This document shows, piece by piece, positions 6,654 through 13,368 of a stretch of DNA of 17,504 nt. Every line of letters begins with the position of its first letter. The stretch's first letter is position 1. The stretch is from an uncultured Collinsella sp. GTDB taxonomy: Bacteria > Actinomycetota > Coriobacteriia > Coriobacteriales > Coriobacteriaceae. The stretch is from the NCBI GenBank assembly GCA_902490325.1, contig CABUDJ010000044.1, positions 1 through 17,504 of the forward strand. Reading direction: 5' to 3'. A program made the translations under genes and the position numbers. The notes beneath the pieces are model-generated. The model was not told where the DNA came from. It searched no databases and saw only the letters and a program-made list of their open reading frames with translations.

Positions 6654-8015
6654 TTGTCTCGACTGAACAAAGGGGCCGCGGAGCAGCGTTTTCCACTGCC
6701 CGCCTTGCTCCAAAAGCTAGCCTGCGTCATGGCCGTGGCGCTCGCGCTGGTGTGTGCGGGGGCATATGCGCCCACGACCGCCCAGGCGCTTGAGACCGCA
6801 AAGATTACCGCCCGACCCAATACCGGTTCGGGTAGCGCTGTGGTCGGCGGTACCGAGACGCGCATCACCTGGGAAGTTCAGGCCGATGCCGACGAGGAAC
6901 TGAGCGGTCTTTCGCTGACGTTTGTCGACGGCACGACGTTTGGTACCGATGACACGCGATTGACGATGCTCTCGGGCGAGGACCTCATGGATCGTACGCC
7001 CATGAAGCCCACGTGCAAGGCTGACGGCCAGACGCTCAAGATCGACTTTGGCGAGACGGCGCCTGCCGGCGGCTTTTTCCGTGTCGAGGTCTACGGCGTG
7101 ACCTTCCCCGTCGAGGGCGGCGATGAGGCCTTTAGCGGCACCTACACTTTGGCCGATGGTTCGACCAAGAAGATCTCCAAGATTCCTTCCGTCGAGATTA
7201 AGGGCGTGACGGCATTCGATAACTTCCTGGCCGACCTTAAGGAGCAGCCGTGGGTCGAGGCATGGAATTCCAACATGTTCCTTCGCCTGTTCCTGAACCC
7301 GGTCATTTTGGTCCAGAGCCTGCCGATCGTCTTCAAAGGCTTCCTCATGTCGCTCTCGATCGTGCTCGTGGCGTTTCCGCTGGCAATTCCCTTTGGCTTT
7401 GCCTTGTCGCTCATGCGCATCTCCAAGTCGCGCATCCTTCGTTGCCTTGCCGGCATTTATGTGAATATCATCCGTGGTACGCCGGCGTTCCTGCAGATCT
7501 ACATCGCGTTCTTTGGCCTGCCGCTTGCCGGCGTCAAGGTGGACGACTATGTGTTGGGCGTCATCGTCATGGCCATGAACTCGTCCGCCTACCTGTGCGA
7601 GATCTTCCGCGCCGGTATTCAGTCGATCCCCAAGGGTCAAAACGAGGCCGCTCGCTCGCTGGGCATGAATGCCTTCCAGACGCTGCTCTACGTTATGATT
7701 CCGCAGACGTTCCGCAATGTCCTGCCTACGCTGACCAGCGAGTTTATCCTGCTTTACAAGGATACGTCGCTGCTCGCGGCCGTGGGCGTGGTCGAGATCG
7801 TCATGAACGCCCGCACCATCGTGGCCACGACGGGCTCCATCACGCCGTATGTGGTTGCCGCCCTGTTCTATCTGGTCATCACCCTGCCGCTTGCACGCTT
7901 GGTGAGCGGTCTTGAGGCGAGGCTTTTGGGCACGGCCGAAACCAAAAAGAAGCGTCCCACCAAGAGCGCCGGACAGGTTGTCGCGACGCCCGCCGACCAT
8001 ATCGCTGGTCTGTAA
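6654..8015 (+). CDS. Amino acid ABC transporter permease with an N-terminal extracytoplasmic domain
   Basis: A 453-residue membrane subunit of the importer. Residues 17-45 form a hydrophobic segment ending TTAQA, like a signal peptide or first anchor. Residues about 46-205 are polar, Gly/Thr/Asp-rich and strand-like (TRITWEVQADADEE, GGFFRVEVYGVTFPVEGG), suggesting a beta-sandwich outside the membrane. From about residue 215 the HisM/GlnP-type permease begins, with SLPIVFKGFLMSLSIVLVAF, the entry motif RGTPAFLQIYIAFFGLP, and the ATPase-coupling EAA loop EAARSLGMNAFQTLLYVMIP near residue 330. Ordinary members have about 220 residues. The TTG at 6654 is supported by AGGAG at 6644-6648. The C-terminus is a basic cytoplasmic tail. 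The N-terminal domain is not a recognisable solute-binding domain. Confidence 0.9.
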   Translation: MSRLNKGAAEQRFPLPALLQKLACVMAVALALVCAGAYAPTTAQALETAKITARPNTGSGSAVVGGTETRITWEVQADADEELSGLSLTFVDGTTFGTDDTRLTMLSGEDLMDRTPMKPTCKADGQTLKIDFGETAPAGGFFRVEVYGVTFPVEGGDEAFSGTYTLADGSTKKISKIPSVEIKGVTAFDNFLADLKEQPWVEAWNSNMFLRLFLNPVILVQSLPIVFKGFLMSLSIVLVAFPLAIPFGFALSLMRISKSRILRCLAGIYVNIIRGTPAFLQIYIAFFGLPLAGVKVDDYVLGVIVMAMNSSAYLCEIFRAGIQSIPKGQNEAARSLGMNAFQTLLYVMIPQTFRNVLPTLTSEFILLYKDTSLLAAVGVVEIVMNARTIVATTGSITPYVVAALFYLVITLPLARLVSGLEARLLGTAETKKKRPTKSAGQVVATPADHIAGL

Positions 8016-8027
8016 GGAGGTTCTATT

Positions 8028-8780
8028 ATGAGCGAAACCAATAACTCGAACGAGGTCGTCGTCAGCATCAAGAATCTCCAGAAGGCCTTTGGCGATAACG
8101 TGGTCCTGCGCGATATCGATCTGGATGTGCACAAGGGCGAGGTCGTCGTAGTCCTGGGTCCTTCGGGCTCGGGCAAGTCGACGATGCTTCGCTGCATCAA
8201 TCGTCTGGAGCATCCCACGAGCGGCTCGATCATCGTTGAGGGCGTGGATGTGTGCGCCAAGGGTGTCGACCTCAACAAAGTGCGCACGCACTTGGGCATG
8301 GTCTTTCAGCAGTTCAACCTGTTCCCGCACCTGTCAGTCAAAAAGAACGTCATGCTCGCGCAGCAAAAGGTGCTCAAGCGCAGCAAGGAAGAGGCCGAGA
8401 AGATCGCCATCGAGGAGCTGACCAAGGTTGGCCTGTCCGAGCGCATTGACTTTATGCCGAGCCAGCTCTCGGGCGGTCAGCAACAGCGCGTGGCGATCGC
8501 CCGCGCCCTGTCGATGAATCCTCACGTCATGCTCTTTGACGAGGCCACGTCGGCGCTCGACCCCGAGCTGGTTCGCGACGTTCTGGGTGTCATGCGCGAT
8601 CTTGCACGTGACGGTATGACCATGATCGTGGTGACGCACGAGATGGGCTTTGCCCGCGATGTCGCCGACCGCGTGGTCTTTATGGACGGCGGCGTTATCG
8701 TGGAAGAGGGTACGCCGAGCGAGGTCTTCGACCACCCCAAGAGCGAACGCACCAAGGCGTTCTTGGGCAATATCTCGTAG
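8028..8780 (+). CDS. Polar amino acid ABC transporter ATP-binding protein
   Basis: A 250-residue ATPase of the GlnQ/HisP class that powers the importer encoded just upstream. All motifs are intact: Walker A GPSGSGKST, Q-loop VFQQFNLFPHLSV, signature LSGGQQQRVAIARAL, Walker B VMLFDEATSALD, and the switch His in MIVVTHEMGF. Length is typical. The start ATG follows TAAGGAGG, which overlaps the stop codon of the permease, so the two are probably translationally coupled. The operon ends at the terminator 8806-8841. The glnQ name is withheld because substrate is unproven. Confidence 0.95.
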   Translation: MSETNNSNEVVVSIKNLQKAFGDNVVLRDIDLDVHKGEVVVVLGPSGSGKSTMLRCINRLEHPTSGSIIVEGVDVCAKGVDLNKVRTHLGMVFQQFNLFPHLSVKKNVMLAQQKVLKRSKEEAEKIAIEELTKVGLSERIDFMPSQLSGGQQQRVAIARALSMNPHVMLFDEATSALDPELVRDVLGVMRDLARDGMTMIVVTHEMGFARDVADRVVFMDGGVIVEEGTPSEVFDHPKSERTKAFLGNIS

Positions 8781-8805
8781 CCGCTTTATATGACTGACAT
8801 AGCAG

Positions 8806-8841
8806 AAAACGGGAGCCGGATGTGATCCGGCTCCCGTTTTT
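8806..8841. terminator. Strong terminator, bidirectional
   Basis: A perfect 16-bp stem pairs 8806-8821 with 8825-8840 around GTG; the core is ACGGGAGCCGGAT. T5 follows on the plus strand and AAAA precedes it, giving a T run on the minus strand. It serves the ABC operon and the convergent flavodoxin operon. Confidence 0.92.
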
Positions 8842-8897
8842 GTTGGGACGCGAATGTGTTTTGGTGCAGAGCGCGTTGCGGGCGGAGCTCATTGCCG

Positions 8898-9317
8898 CTA
8901 GGCGAGCTCGGCTCCAAGGGCGCGGCAGGCCGCCTCGCCCTCATCGTCGGGCGCATCGTAGCAAATGACGGAATCGACGACGTTGACGCCCGCCTCGTCG
9001 GCATCGGCCTTCCAGTTGTCCATCCACTCGCCCTCGGCCCACGAGTAGGAGCCAAAGAGGACGACCTTCTTATCGCCGAGGGTCTCCTTGACCTCGTCCC
9101 ACATAGGCTGGAACTCGTCATACTCAAGCTCCTCGGAACCCATGGCGGGGCAGCCGAAGGCAATGGCGTCATAGCCGGCGGCCTTGTCTGCGGAGAAGTC
9201 GGCGCAGGAGATGACCTCTGCCTCGGCGCCGGCATCGGTTGCGCCCTCGGCGACGAGGTTTGCCATGGCCTCGGTGTTGCCCGTGCCACTCCAGTAGACG
9301 ACTGCGATCTTGCTCAT
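8898..9317 (-). CDS. Flavodoxin (short-chain, FMN-binding)
   Basis: A 139-residue electron carrier. The N-terminal strand and phosphate loop MSKIAVVYWSGTGNTEAMA (SGTGNT at residues 10-15) is the FMN phosphate-binding motif. YDAIAFGCPAMGSEELEY and VVLFGSYSWAEGEWMDNW match the two flavin-ring loops, and Trp residues are in expected positions. It is strongly acidic, as is normal. The ATG at 9317 has AAAGGA six bases upstream; a longer open frame on this strand runs into the neighbouring gene and is not real. It is the second gene after the DUF3793 gene, 46 nt downstream, and likely shares its promoter. Flavodoxins commonly replace ferredoxin under iron shortage. Confidence 0.93.
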   Translation of the reverse strand: MSKIAVVYWSGTGNTEAMANLVAEGATDAGAEAEVISCADFSADKAAGYDAIAFGCPAMGSEELEYDEFQPMWDEVKETLGDKKVVLFGSYSWAEGEWMDNWKADADEAGVNVVDSVICYDAPDDEGEAACRALGAELA

Positions 9318-9363
9318 ATGTTTTCCTTTCGGTTGTGCGGCGTGCGGCCGCGATTTGCATGCT

Positions 9364-10068
9364 CTATCGGGTTGCCTGGACAAGTTGTCCCAGGGTGCAA
9401 CCCTGTTGATAGATGTAGGTAAGGTATTGCGTGCATGCGCGATAGGAATCGAAGGTCGTGAGCGCCTGCTCAACGTTTGTGTATACCTTCCATGCGCCAA
9501 AGACCTTATAGTTTTCGCCGTGCTGGACGATAAACTGATGGACATCTTCGTAGGGATAGCCCAAAAAATAGCCAATTTCGTGGGGGAACTCGCACATGCA
9601 CCCCGTATCGCAGTGCCTATTTCGCGCGAGTGCGCAGACGCTGCCGTCATAGGCGCTTTCTGCGGCATTGCTGCTTGCCAGTGTGATGCGCGCGGCGAGA
9701 TGCACCAGCGATGCGGGCAGGTTGTGGACATCGTAACCTTCGGCGGCAAGCGCCGTCGTGGCGCGGGGGTCGGAGAGGTATCGCATGAGGTCCGCAGGGC
9801 GGTACACATAGATGAGCGCTCCGCAGGGGCGCCAGACCAAAACGCTCATATGGATCCCGAGTGGCTGGAGCTCGCGGTTGCATTGGGCTATGACGGCGAG
9901 CAGGCGAGAGCGTCGCCCTTCGATATGGGCGGCGCCGGGTTTTCCGTTTTGGTTGGCGTAAACGCCGGGATAGGTAAAGAGCGAAGCCGGCTTGATACCT
10001 GCGAGCGTAGGGGAGCAGTTGCGCACGACAGCCGTTTGGTATGTTGGGATGTCAATGGTTCGAGTCAC
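9364..10068 (-). CDS. DUF3793 family protein
   Basis: A 234-residue protein of unknown biochemical role. It shows the features I recall for DUF3793: NCSPTLAGIKPASLF near the N-terminus, a central segment with VLVWRPCGALIYVYRPADL, and the C-terminal signature CEFPHEIGYFLGYPYEDVH followed by GAWKVYTNVEQA. Several Cys residues (CALARNRHCDTGCMC) could bind a metal or a cluster. GTG at 10068 is preceded by AAAGGAG with four bases of spacing. It is the first gene of a two-gene unit with flavodoxin, a pairing I recall from other anaerobes and which suggests an iron or redox role. The promoter is at 10108-10135. No membrane segment is evident. Confidence 0.85.
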   Translation of the reverse strand: MTRTIDIPTYQTAVVRNCSPTLAGIKPASLFTYPGVYANQNGKPGAAHIEGRRSRLLAVIAQCNRELQPLGIHMSVLVWRPCGALIYVYRPADLMRYLSDPRATTALAAEGYDVHNLPASLVHLAARITLASSNAAESAYDGSVCALARNRHCDTGCMCEFPHEIGYFLGYPYEDVHQFIVQHGENYKVFGAWKVYTNVEQALTTFDSYRACTQYLTYIYQQGCTLGQLVQATR

Positions 10069-10107
10069 GATGCTCCTTTCGGGTCCTCAGTCGTTAGCCT
10101 AGGAAAA

Positions 10108-10135
10108 CTTATACACGAAAGTAAGCCATGGTCAA
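10108..10135 (-). promoter_or_regulatory. Promoter of the DUF3793-flavodoxin operon
   Basis: On the minus strand TTGACC (10135-10130) and TATAAG (10113-10108) are spaced by 16 nt. Expected start is near 10101. The sequence TAGGCTAAC just downstream resembles the core of a DtxR/IdeR operator, but the outer arms do not match. Confidence 0.7.
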
Positions 10136-10161
10136 CAAAAAAGTTTGAAGAGGGAAACTAA

Positions 10162-10193
10162 TTGACCGAACGGACACGATTTTGGGTTAAGAT
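10162..10193 (+). promoter_or_regulatory. Candidate promoter of the metal-binding protein gene
   Basis: TTGACC (10162-10167) is a good -35 box. The best -10 is TAAGAT (10188-10193) with a long 20-nt spacer; GGTTAA at 17 nt is poorer. Either puts the start next to the CsoR-like palindrome. Confidence 0.4.
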
Positions 10194-10197
10194 GAGG

Positions 10198-10214
10198 ACA
10201 CCCCATGGGGGTAT
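10198..10214 (+). promoter_or_regulatory. CsoR-like copper-repressor operator
   Basis: ACACCCCATGGGGGTAT is a G/C-tract palindrome (CCCC-AT-GGGG flanked by AC/GTAT). It closely resembles copper-sensing CsoR operators such as that of Bacillus copZA (TACCC then GGGGGTAT, from memory). It lies at the expected transcription start of a MxCxxC protein gene, which fits copper-responsive derepression. No CsoR gene is in the window. Confidence 0.6.
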
Positions 10215-10243
10215 CTAGATAGTGCTACTTGAAAGGGGAACGC

Positions 10244-10627
10244 ATGAGCGACTTGCTCAACCCTGCGAATCTCATCGTGTTGGCCGTCATTGCCGTCGGC
10301 ATGTTTTTTGGACTGCGTCGCATTGTCGCTTCGACACACGGAAAGAGCTGCTGCAGCGATGGCGCGAGCGGTAAGAAGGCCAAAAAGGTTGTTGTGGTGG
10401 ATACCGATGCATCGCACTATCCCTATAGCGATGAGCTACTCATCGGCGGCATGAGCTGTGACGGCTGCGCTCAGAACGTAGCCAATGCCCTCAATGCGCT
10501 GGATGGCGTGTGGGCAACGGTGACGTATGCGGACCACACAGCGCGCGTGCGCTCCAAGCGGCCGATCGATCGCGGTGTCCTTGAGGCTGCCGTGAGAGAT
10601 GCGGGTTACTACGTCATGACGCTGTAG
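10244..10627 (+). CDS. Membrane-anchored heavy-metal-associated (HMA) domain protein
   Basis: A 127-residue protein in two parts. Residues about 6-28 form one membrane helix (NLIVLAVIAVGMFFGLRRIV) followed by SCCSD with Cys36-Cys37 and a Lys-rich linker; this resembles FeoB-associated Cys-rich membrane proteins. Residues about 64-127 form an HMA domain with metal motif Met70-Ser-Cys72-Asp-Gly-Cys75 (GGMSCDGCAQNVANAL), as in CopZ-type copper chaperones. It probably holds Cu(I) at the inner face of the membrane for an exporter or as a buffer. The ATG at 10244 follows AAAGGGG by five bases. It is divergent from the DUF3793 operon and alone in its unit. No P-type ATPase is adjacent. Iron, zinc or other metals remain possible. 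Confidence 0.85.
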   Translation: MSDLLNPANLIVLAVIAVGMFFGLRRIVASTHGKSCCSDGASGKKAKKVVVVDTDASHYPYSDELLIGGMSCDGCAQNVANALNALDGVWATVTYADHTARVRSKRPIDRGVLEAAVRDAGYYVMTL

Positions 10628-10653
10628 GCCTTGCCTTGGATGCGCGTCCTTGT

Positions 10654-11079
10654 CTAGGCTCGTCCGCGTAGCTCGATGTCCTGGATGTCGTCGAAGTCGA
10701 TGGCGATATCTTTGAGCTTGAGGAGTTTGAAAGCAGGGAGCGCCTCGTCGAGGATGCCGGTGCGGCTGCGATAGCCGTATGTATCGTAATAGGTGACACG
10801 AACCAAGTCGCCGCGCTTGAGGCCCTCGAGCTTTTTCGAAAGTTCGAGGGCTTTTTCTTCTGTGAGTTCGCATTTTGGCTCGGCGGTGATCTCTTGTTTA
10901 CGCACGAGCTCGTAGTATCCCGTGAGGGCGGCAAAGGGCATAAACTGCGCGGCACGGCCGGCACGGACGGTGCCGTTGGCGGTGAGCCTGGGGTCGGCGG
11001 AGCGACGTCTTCCCTCGGGGTCCGCTAGGCGTTCAAAAGGTGTCGGTGGCCGCATCGGCTGTTGTTGGGACTTAGGCAC
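10654..11079 (-). CDS. YolD-like protein, partner of the Y-family polymerase
   Basis: A 141-residue protein matching the YolD-like family, often encoded beside UmuC/DinB-type polymerases in Gram-positives. The core is RAAQFMPFAALTGYYELV (residues about 42-59), then a charged helix, then GDLVRVTYYDTYGYRSRTG and IAIDFDDIQDIELRG, a small beta domain. GTG at 11079 is preceded by AGGAGG with five bases of spacing. It overlaps the 3' end of the polymerase gene by 8 nt (11072-11079), which points to coupled translation and a joint role in translesion synthesis, perhaps as a UmuD-like accessory factor; that role is inferred. It converges with the HMA gene, 26 nt away, with no clear terminator between them. 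Confidence 0.82.
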   Translation of the reverse strand: MPKSQQQPMRPPTPFERLADPEGRRRSADPRLTANGTVRAGRAAQFMPFAALTGYYELVRKQEITAEPKCELTEEKALELSKKLEGLKRGDLVRVTYYDTYGYRSRTGILDEALPAFKLLKLKDIAIDFDDIQDIELRGRA

Positions 11080-12577
11080 GATGTCCTCCTACCTGATCGT
11101 TGCGTTCGCGCGCGGTGGCGCCGGCGGTAAAGCTTAATCCCTTGACCAGGGCGTTCTTGCCGTACTTGCCTTTCACGGCCAGGACGGCGCGCGCCAGGTC
11201 GCGCTCGCGTTCATCGGCCTCGACATCGCTAAACAGGTCGATGGTGGCAAATTCCTCGGGCATGAGGTTGCCAAATCCCAGGTTGATGCGCTTGACCGGT
11301 CGTTTGGGATCGACCGTTTGTGCCCAAAGGTCATCGAAATACCCCATGATCTTCTTAAACGAATTAGTGCGCTCGGGCAGCTTGCGGGATGCATTGGAAT
11401 GCGCAAAGAGCGCGGCATAGCCACCACGCGGCTTGCCACCGTGCTCTCCCACAAAGATGCCGTCGATCGCCTGCGCCTCTCGCACCAAACGCCGGCGCTC
11501 GTCATCGCGCTGGACGGGCCTGGGCGCGCGGGGCGCGAGTTCGGGGCCGTCGGTCGCTGCGGGCTCGATGCCCGAGGTGCTCGAGCGCAGGTGCCCGCAG
11601 CCGTCTATGTACTGCGCGGTGCCGCTGGCATCGAGTCGGCGTATGTCGGCGCGTTCGCTCGCATAGCCTACAAAGAGCGAGATGCTGTCGCACACCACGT
11701 GCTTGTCGATTAAGTCCAGCACAGCGGCATCGACCATCTCGCGCAAGACGGTGTAAGCCTGCTCGTAGGCATAGCCCTTCGAGAGGACCTGCCCCGTGGT
11801 GGTTGAGGTCGCTTGCGGACGATAGGCTTGGATGTCGGCGATGGTTGTCGGCTCGCGACCAAAGGCGTGGTCGATAAGATACTCGGCATTGACGCCGAGC
11901 TCGTCGTAGAGCAGGTTTTCGTCGAGTGCGGCGACCCCCATCAGGTCGTAGACGCCGTACTTCTCGAGGCGGGCCGCCACGCCGGGGCCGATACCCCAGA
12001 TGTCGGTGATAGGGCGGTGAGGCCAGATCTCCTTGCGGAAGGTCTCGTCGTCGAGTACGCCGATGCGGCTGGCTACGTGCTTGGCGGTGATGTCGAGTGC
12101 AACCTTGGCCTGAAATAGGTTGGGGCCGATGCCGACCGTTGCTGTGATGCCGGTGCGCTCCAGGACCTCGTCGCGCAGCATGCAGGCGAAGCCTTCGGCA
12201 TCGGTGTGATAGAGATCCAGATAGGGCGTTACGTCGATGAAGCACTCGTCGATTGAGTAGACGTGCACGTCCTGCGGGCTGACGTATTCAAGGTAGATGC
12301 CGTAGATCTGCGCCGACACCTCCATGTAGTGCTGCATGCGCGGCACGGCCTTGATGTAGTCGATGCCATCGGGGATCTCGAACAGTCGACAGCGGTTGTG
12401 AATCCCTAAGTCCTTCATGGCCTGTGTGATGGCGAGGCAGATGGTCGTGCGTCCGCGCGATTCATCGGCAACAACCAGGTTGGTGGTGAGTGGATCGAGC
12501 CCACGGTCGACGCATTCGACGCTGGCGTAAAACGTCTTGAGGTCGATGCAGATATAGGTGTGCTGCTCGTGCGCCAT
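11072..12577 (-). CDS. Y-family DNA polymerase (UmuC/DinB-like), translesion synthesis
   Basis: A 501-residue error-prone polymerase. Catalytic carboxylates are in place: Asp12 in CIDLKTFYASVE and the Asp-Glu pair in VYSIDECFIDVT near residue 110. LVVADESRGRTTICLAIT is the fingers/nucleotide region, and DIWGIGPGVAARLEKYGVYDL is the helix-hairpin-helix thumb. The little finger contains DSISLFVGYA and, towards the end, RINLGFGNLMPEE, then GATARERNDQVGGHRA. Between these lies a hydrophilic stretch (about residues 318-385, Pro/Arg/Asp-rich) that I do not recall in related clostridial enzymes. ATG at 12577 has GAGGGG five bases upstream; a GTG seven codons earlier lacks one. The promoter with SOS-like boxes predicts DNA-damage induction. 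Operon with the YolD-like gene. Confidence 0.93.
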   Translation of the reverse strand: MAHEQHTYICIDLKTFYASVECVDRGLDPLTTNLVVADESRGRTTICLAITQAMKDLGIHNRCRLFEIPDGIDYIKAVPRMQHYMEVSAQIYGIYLEYVSPQDVHVYSIDECFIDVTPYLDLYHTDAEGFACMLRDEVLERTGITATVGIGPNLFQAKVALDITAKHVASRIGVLDDETFRKEIWPHRPITDIWGIGPGVAARLEKYGVYDLMGVAALDENLLYDELGVNAEYLIDHAFGREPTTIADIQAYRPQATSTTTGQVLSKGYAYEQAYTVLREMVDAAVLDLIDKHVVCDSISLFVGYASERADIRRLDASGTAQYIDGCGHLRSSTSGIEPAATDGPELAPRAPRPVQRDDERRRLVREAQAIDGIFVGEHGGKPRGGYAALFAHSNASRKLPERTNSFKKIMGYFDDLWAQTVDPKRPVKRINLGFGNLMPEEFATIDLFSDVEADERERDLARAVLAVKGKYGKNALVKGLSFTAGATARERNDQVGGHRA

Positions 12578-12591
12578 CCGTGCCCCTCTAT

Positions 12592-12622
12592 CAAACACAT
12601 GTTCCTATCGAATACCTGTTCG
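12592..12622 (-). promoter_or_regulatory. Two tandem SOS (LexA/DinR-type) box-like sites
   Basis: Read on the minus strand, box 1 (12605-12592) is GGAACATGTGTTTG and box 2 (12622-12609) is CGAACAGGTATTCG. The Gram-positive SOS consensus is GAAC-N4-GTTC/T. Box 1 fits fully in its 12-nt core (GAAC-ATGT-GTTT); box 2 has one mismatch (ATTC). Centres are 17 bp apart. Box 2 directly abuts the -10 box, and box 1 lies over the early transcribed region, a repressing arrangement. Confidence 0.75.
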
Positions 12623-12651
12623 ATAATACCCGCTCGACCGGACACCGTCAA
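12623..12651 (-). promoter_or_regulatory. Promoter of the polymerase-YolD operon
   Basis: On the minus strand TTGACG (12651-12646), a 17-nt spacer, and TATTAT (12628-12623). The predicted start near 12616 lies inside the SOS-like boxes. Confidence 0.8.
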
Positions 12652-12657
12652 AACGTG

Positions 12658-12732
12658 CCAAAAAAGGGACTGGTTTATTTTGGTCGGTAAAACGCTTGAC
12701 CTGCCAAAACAAACCTGTCCCTTTTTGGTCGG
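12658..12732 (+). repeat. Family B repeat element, copy 1
   Basis: About 75 bp. Arms 12658-12683 and 12704-12728 are complementary over about 25 nt (CCAAAAAAGGGAC paired with GTCCCTTTTTGG, then GGTTT with AAACC), with one bulge and two mismatches. The 3' 47 nt (12686-12732) match copy 2 at 43 of 47 positions. It lies next to the polymerase promoter and upstream of the alcohol dehydrogenase-like gene. With its T tract it could also act as a terminator. Confidence 0.85.
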
Positions 12733-12838
12733 TTTTTAACGCAGCCCTAAAGAGCGCGAAACAGCTCGGAAAAGCTCGCTTCGTAGCATGAGCCTAACGA
12801 TCGATACCACCATAAAGCATGGAAGGGTTGTGGGGATA

Positions 12839-13363
12839 ATGGTCAACTATGGGTTTGGAATGCCGACGCGCTTGGTTGCGGATGGGGACGTGGCTCGCTG
12901 GTGTGGACGGTTGGTCGCCCACTACGGTGGCACCAAGGCGCTGGTTGTGCTGGGAGGCGACAAGCACACGCGTGACGAGCTTGTCTCGGCGGCACTTGGT
13001 TCGCTCGACCGCGCCCTGCTCGAACGCGTGCTCTTTCGTTGCGGCTCGGTCGGCGGCGACGGGGGAGACGAGCTGGTCGACGAGGCCGTAGCCCTGGCGA
13101 CCGATGAGGGCGTGGACTTTGTCCTGGCGATTGGCGATGCCGATACTGCTGGCTTTGCGCGCGAGCTCGCGCGGCGCATGGCGGCGCTCGATGCCGGCGA
13201 AGACGGCTTTGTGCCTTATGGATGCATTGTCTCGGAGGGCAAGGTGCCTGCTGTCGTGGGCGCCGGCGAGGCTCCCGTTTTTGCCATTATCGCGCCCGAA
13301 CTTCTGAAGGGCATCGGGTCTCCTCTGCGTGAGTTGCTCGGTAGCGTCTGCGCTGCGGCCTAA
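12839..13363 (+). CDS. Short protein resembling the N-terminal NAD-binding half of iron-containing alcohol dehydrogenases
   Basis: 174 residues from the ATG at 12839. The start MVNYGFGMPTRLVADGDVA followed by GGTKALVVLGGDKHTRDEL, and later DEGVDFVLAIGDADTAGFA, tracks the N-terminal domain of Fe-dependent alcohol/butanol dehydrogenases (NPT motif, then a Lys-rich strand, then the FVLAVGGGS loop). The GGGS phosphate loop is replaced by GDAD, and the His-rich metal-binding C-terminal domain is absent; full enzymes have about 380 residues. It is therefore probably not a working dehydrogenase. An upstream in-frame ATG at 12788 would add 17 residues unlike the family and has no ribosome site; I prefer 12839, preceded by GGAAGGG and GGGG, though this start is uncertain. 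The gene lies between two family B repeats. Confidence 0.7.
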   Translation: MVNYGFGMPTRLVADGDVARWCGRLVAHYGGTKALVVLGGDKHTRDELVSAALGSLDRALLERVLFRCGSVGGDGGDELVDEAVALATDEGVDFVLAIGDADTAGFARELARRMAALDAGEDGFVPYGCIVSEGKVPAVVGAGEAPVFAIIAPELLKGIGSPLRELLGSVCAAA

Positions 13364-13368
13364 TATTT

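Noticed and set aside
5645..6868. Minus-strand 407-codon open frame opposite the binding-protein gene
   Set aside because: Composition is Val/Leu/Asp-rich, caused by the biased codons of the real gene; there are no motifs.
6717..8330. Minus-strand 537-codon open frame opposite the permease and ATPase genes
   Set aside because: It spans two verified genes and their junction, is rich in His/Arg/Asp without domains, and is explained by codon bias on the other strand.
9318..9809. N-terminal extension of the flavodoxin frame
   Set aside because: It overlaps the DUF3793 gene in another frame; the flavodoxin has a clear ATG and ribosome site at 9317.
10628..10653. Possible terminator between the HMA gene and the YolD-like gene
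   Set aside because: Only imperfect AGGC/GCCT-type pairing and no T run could be found.
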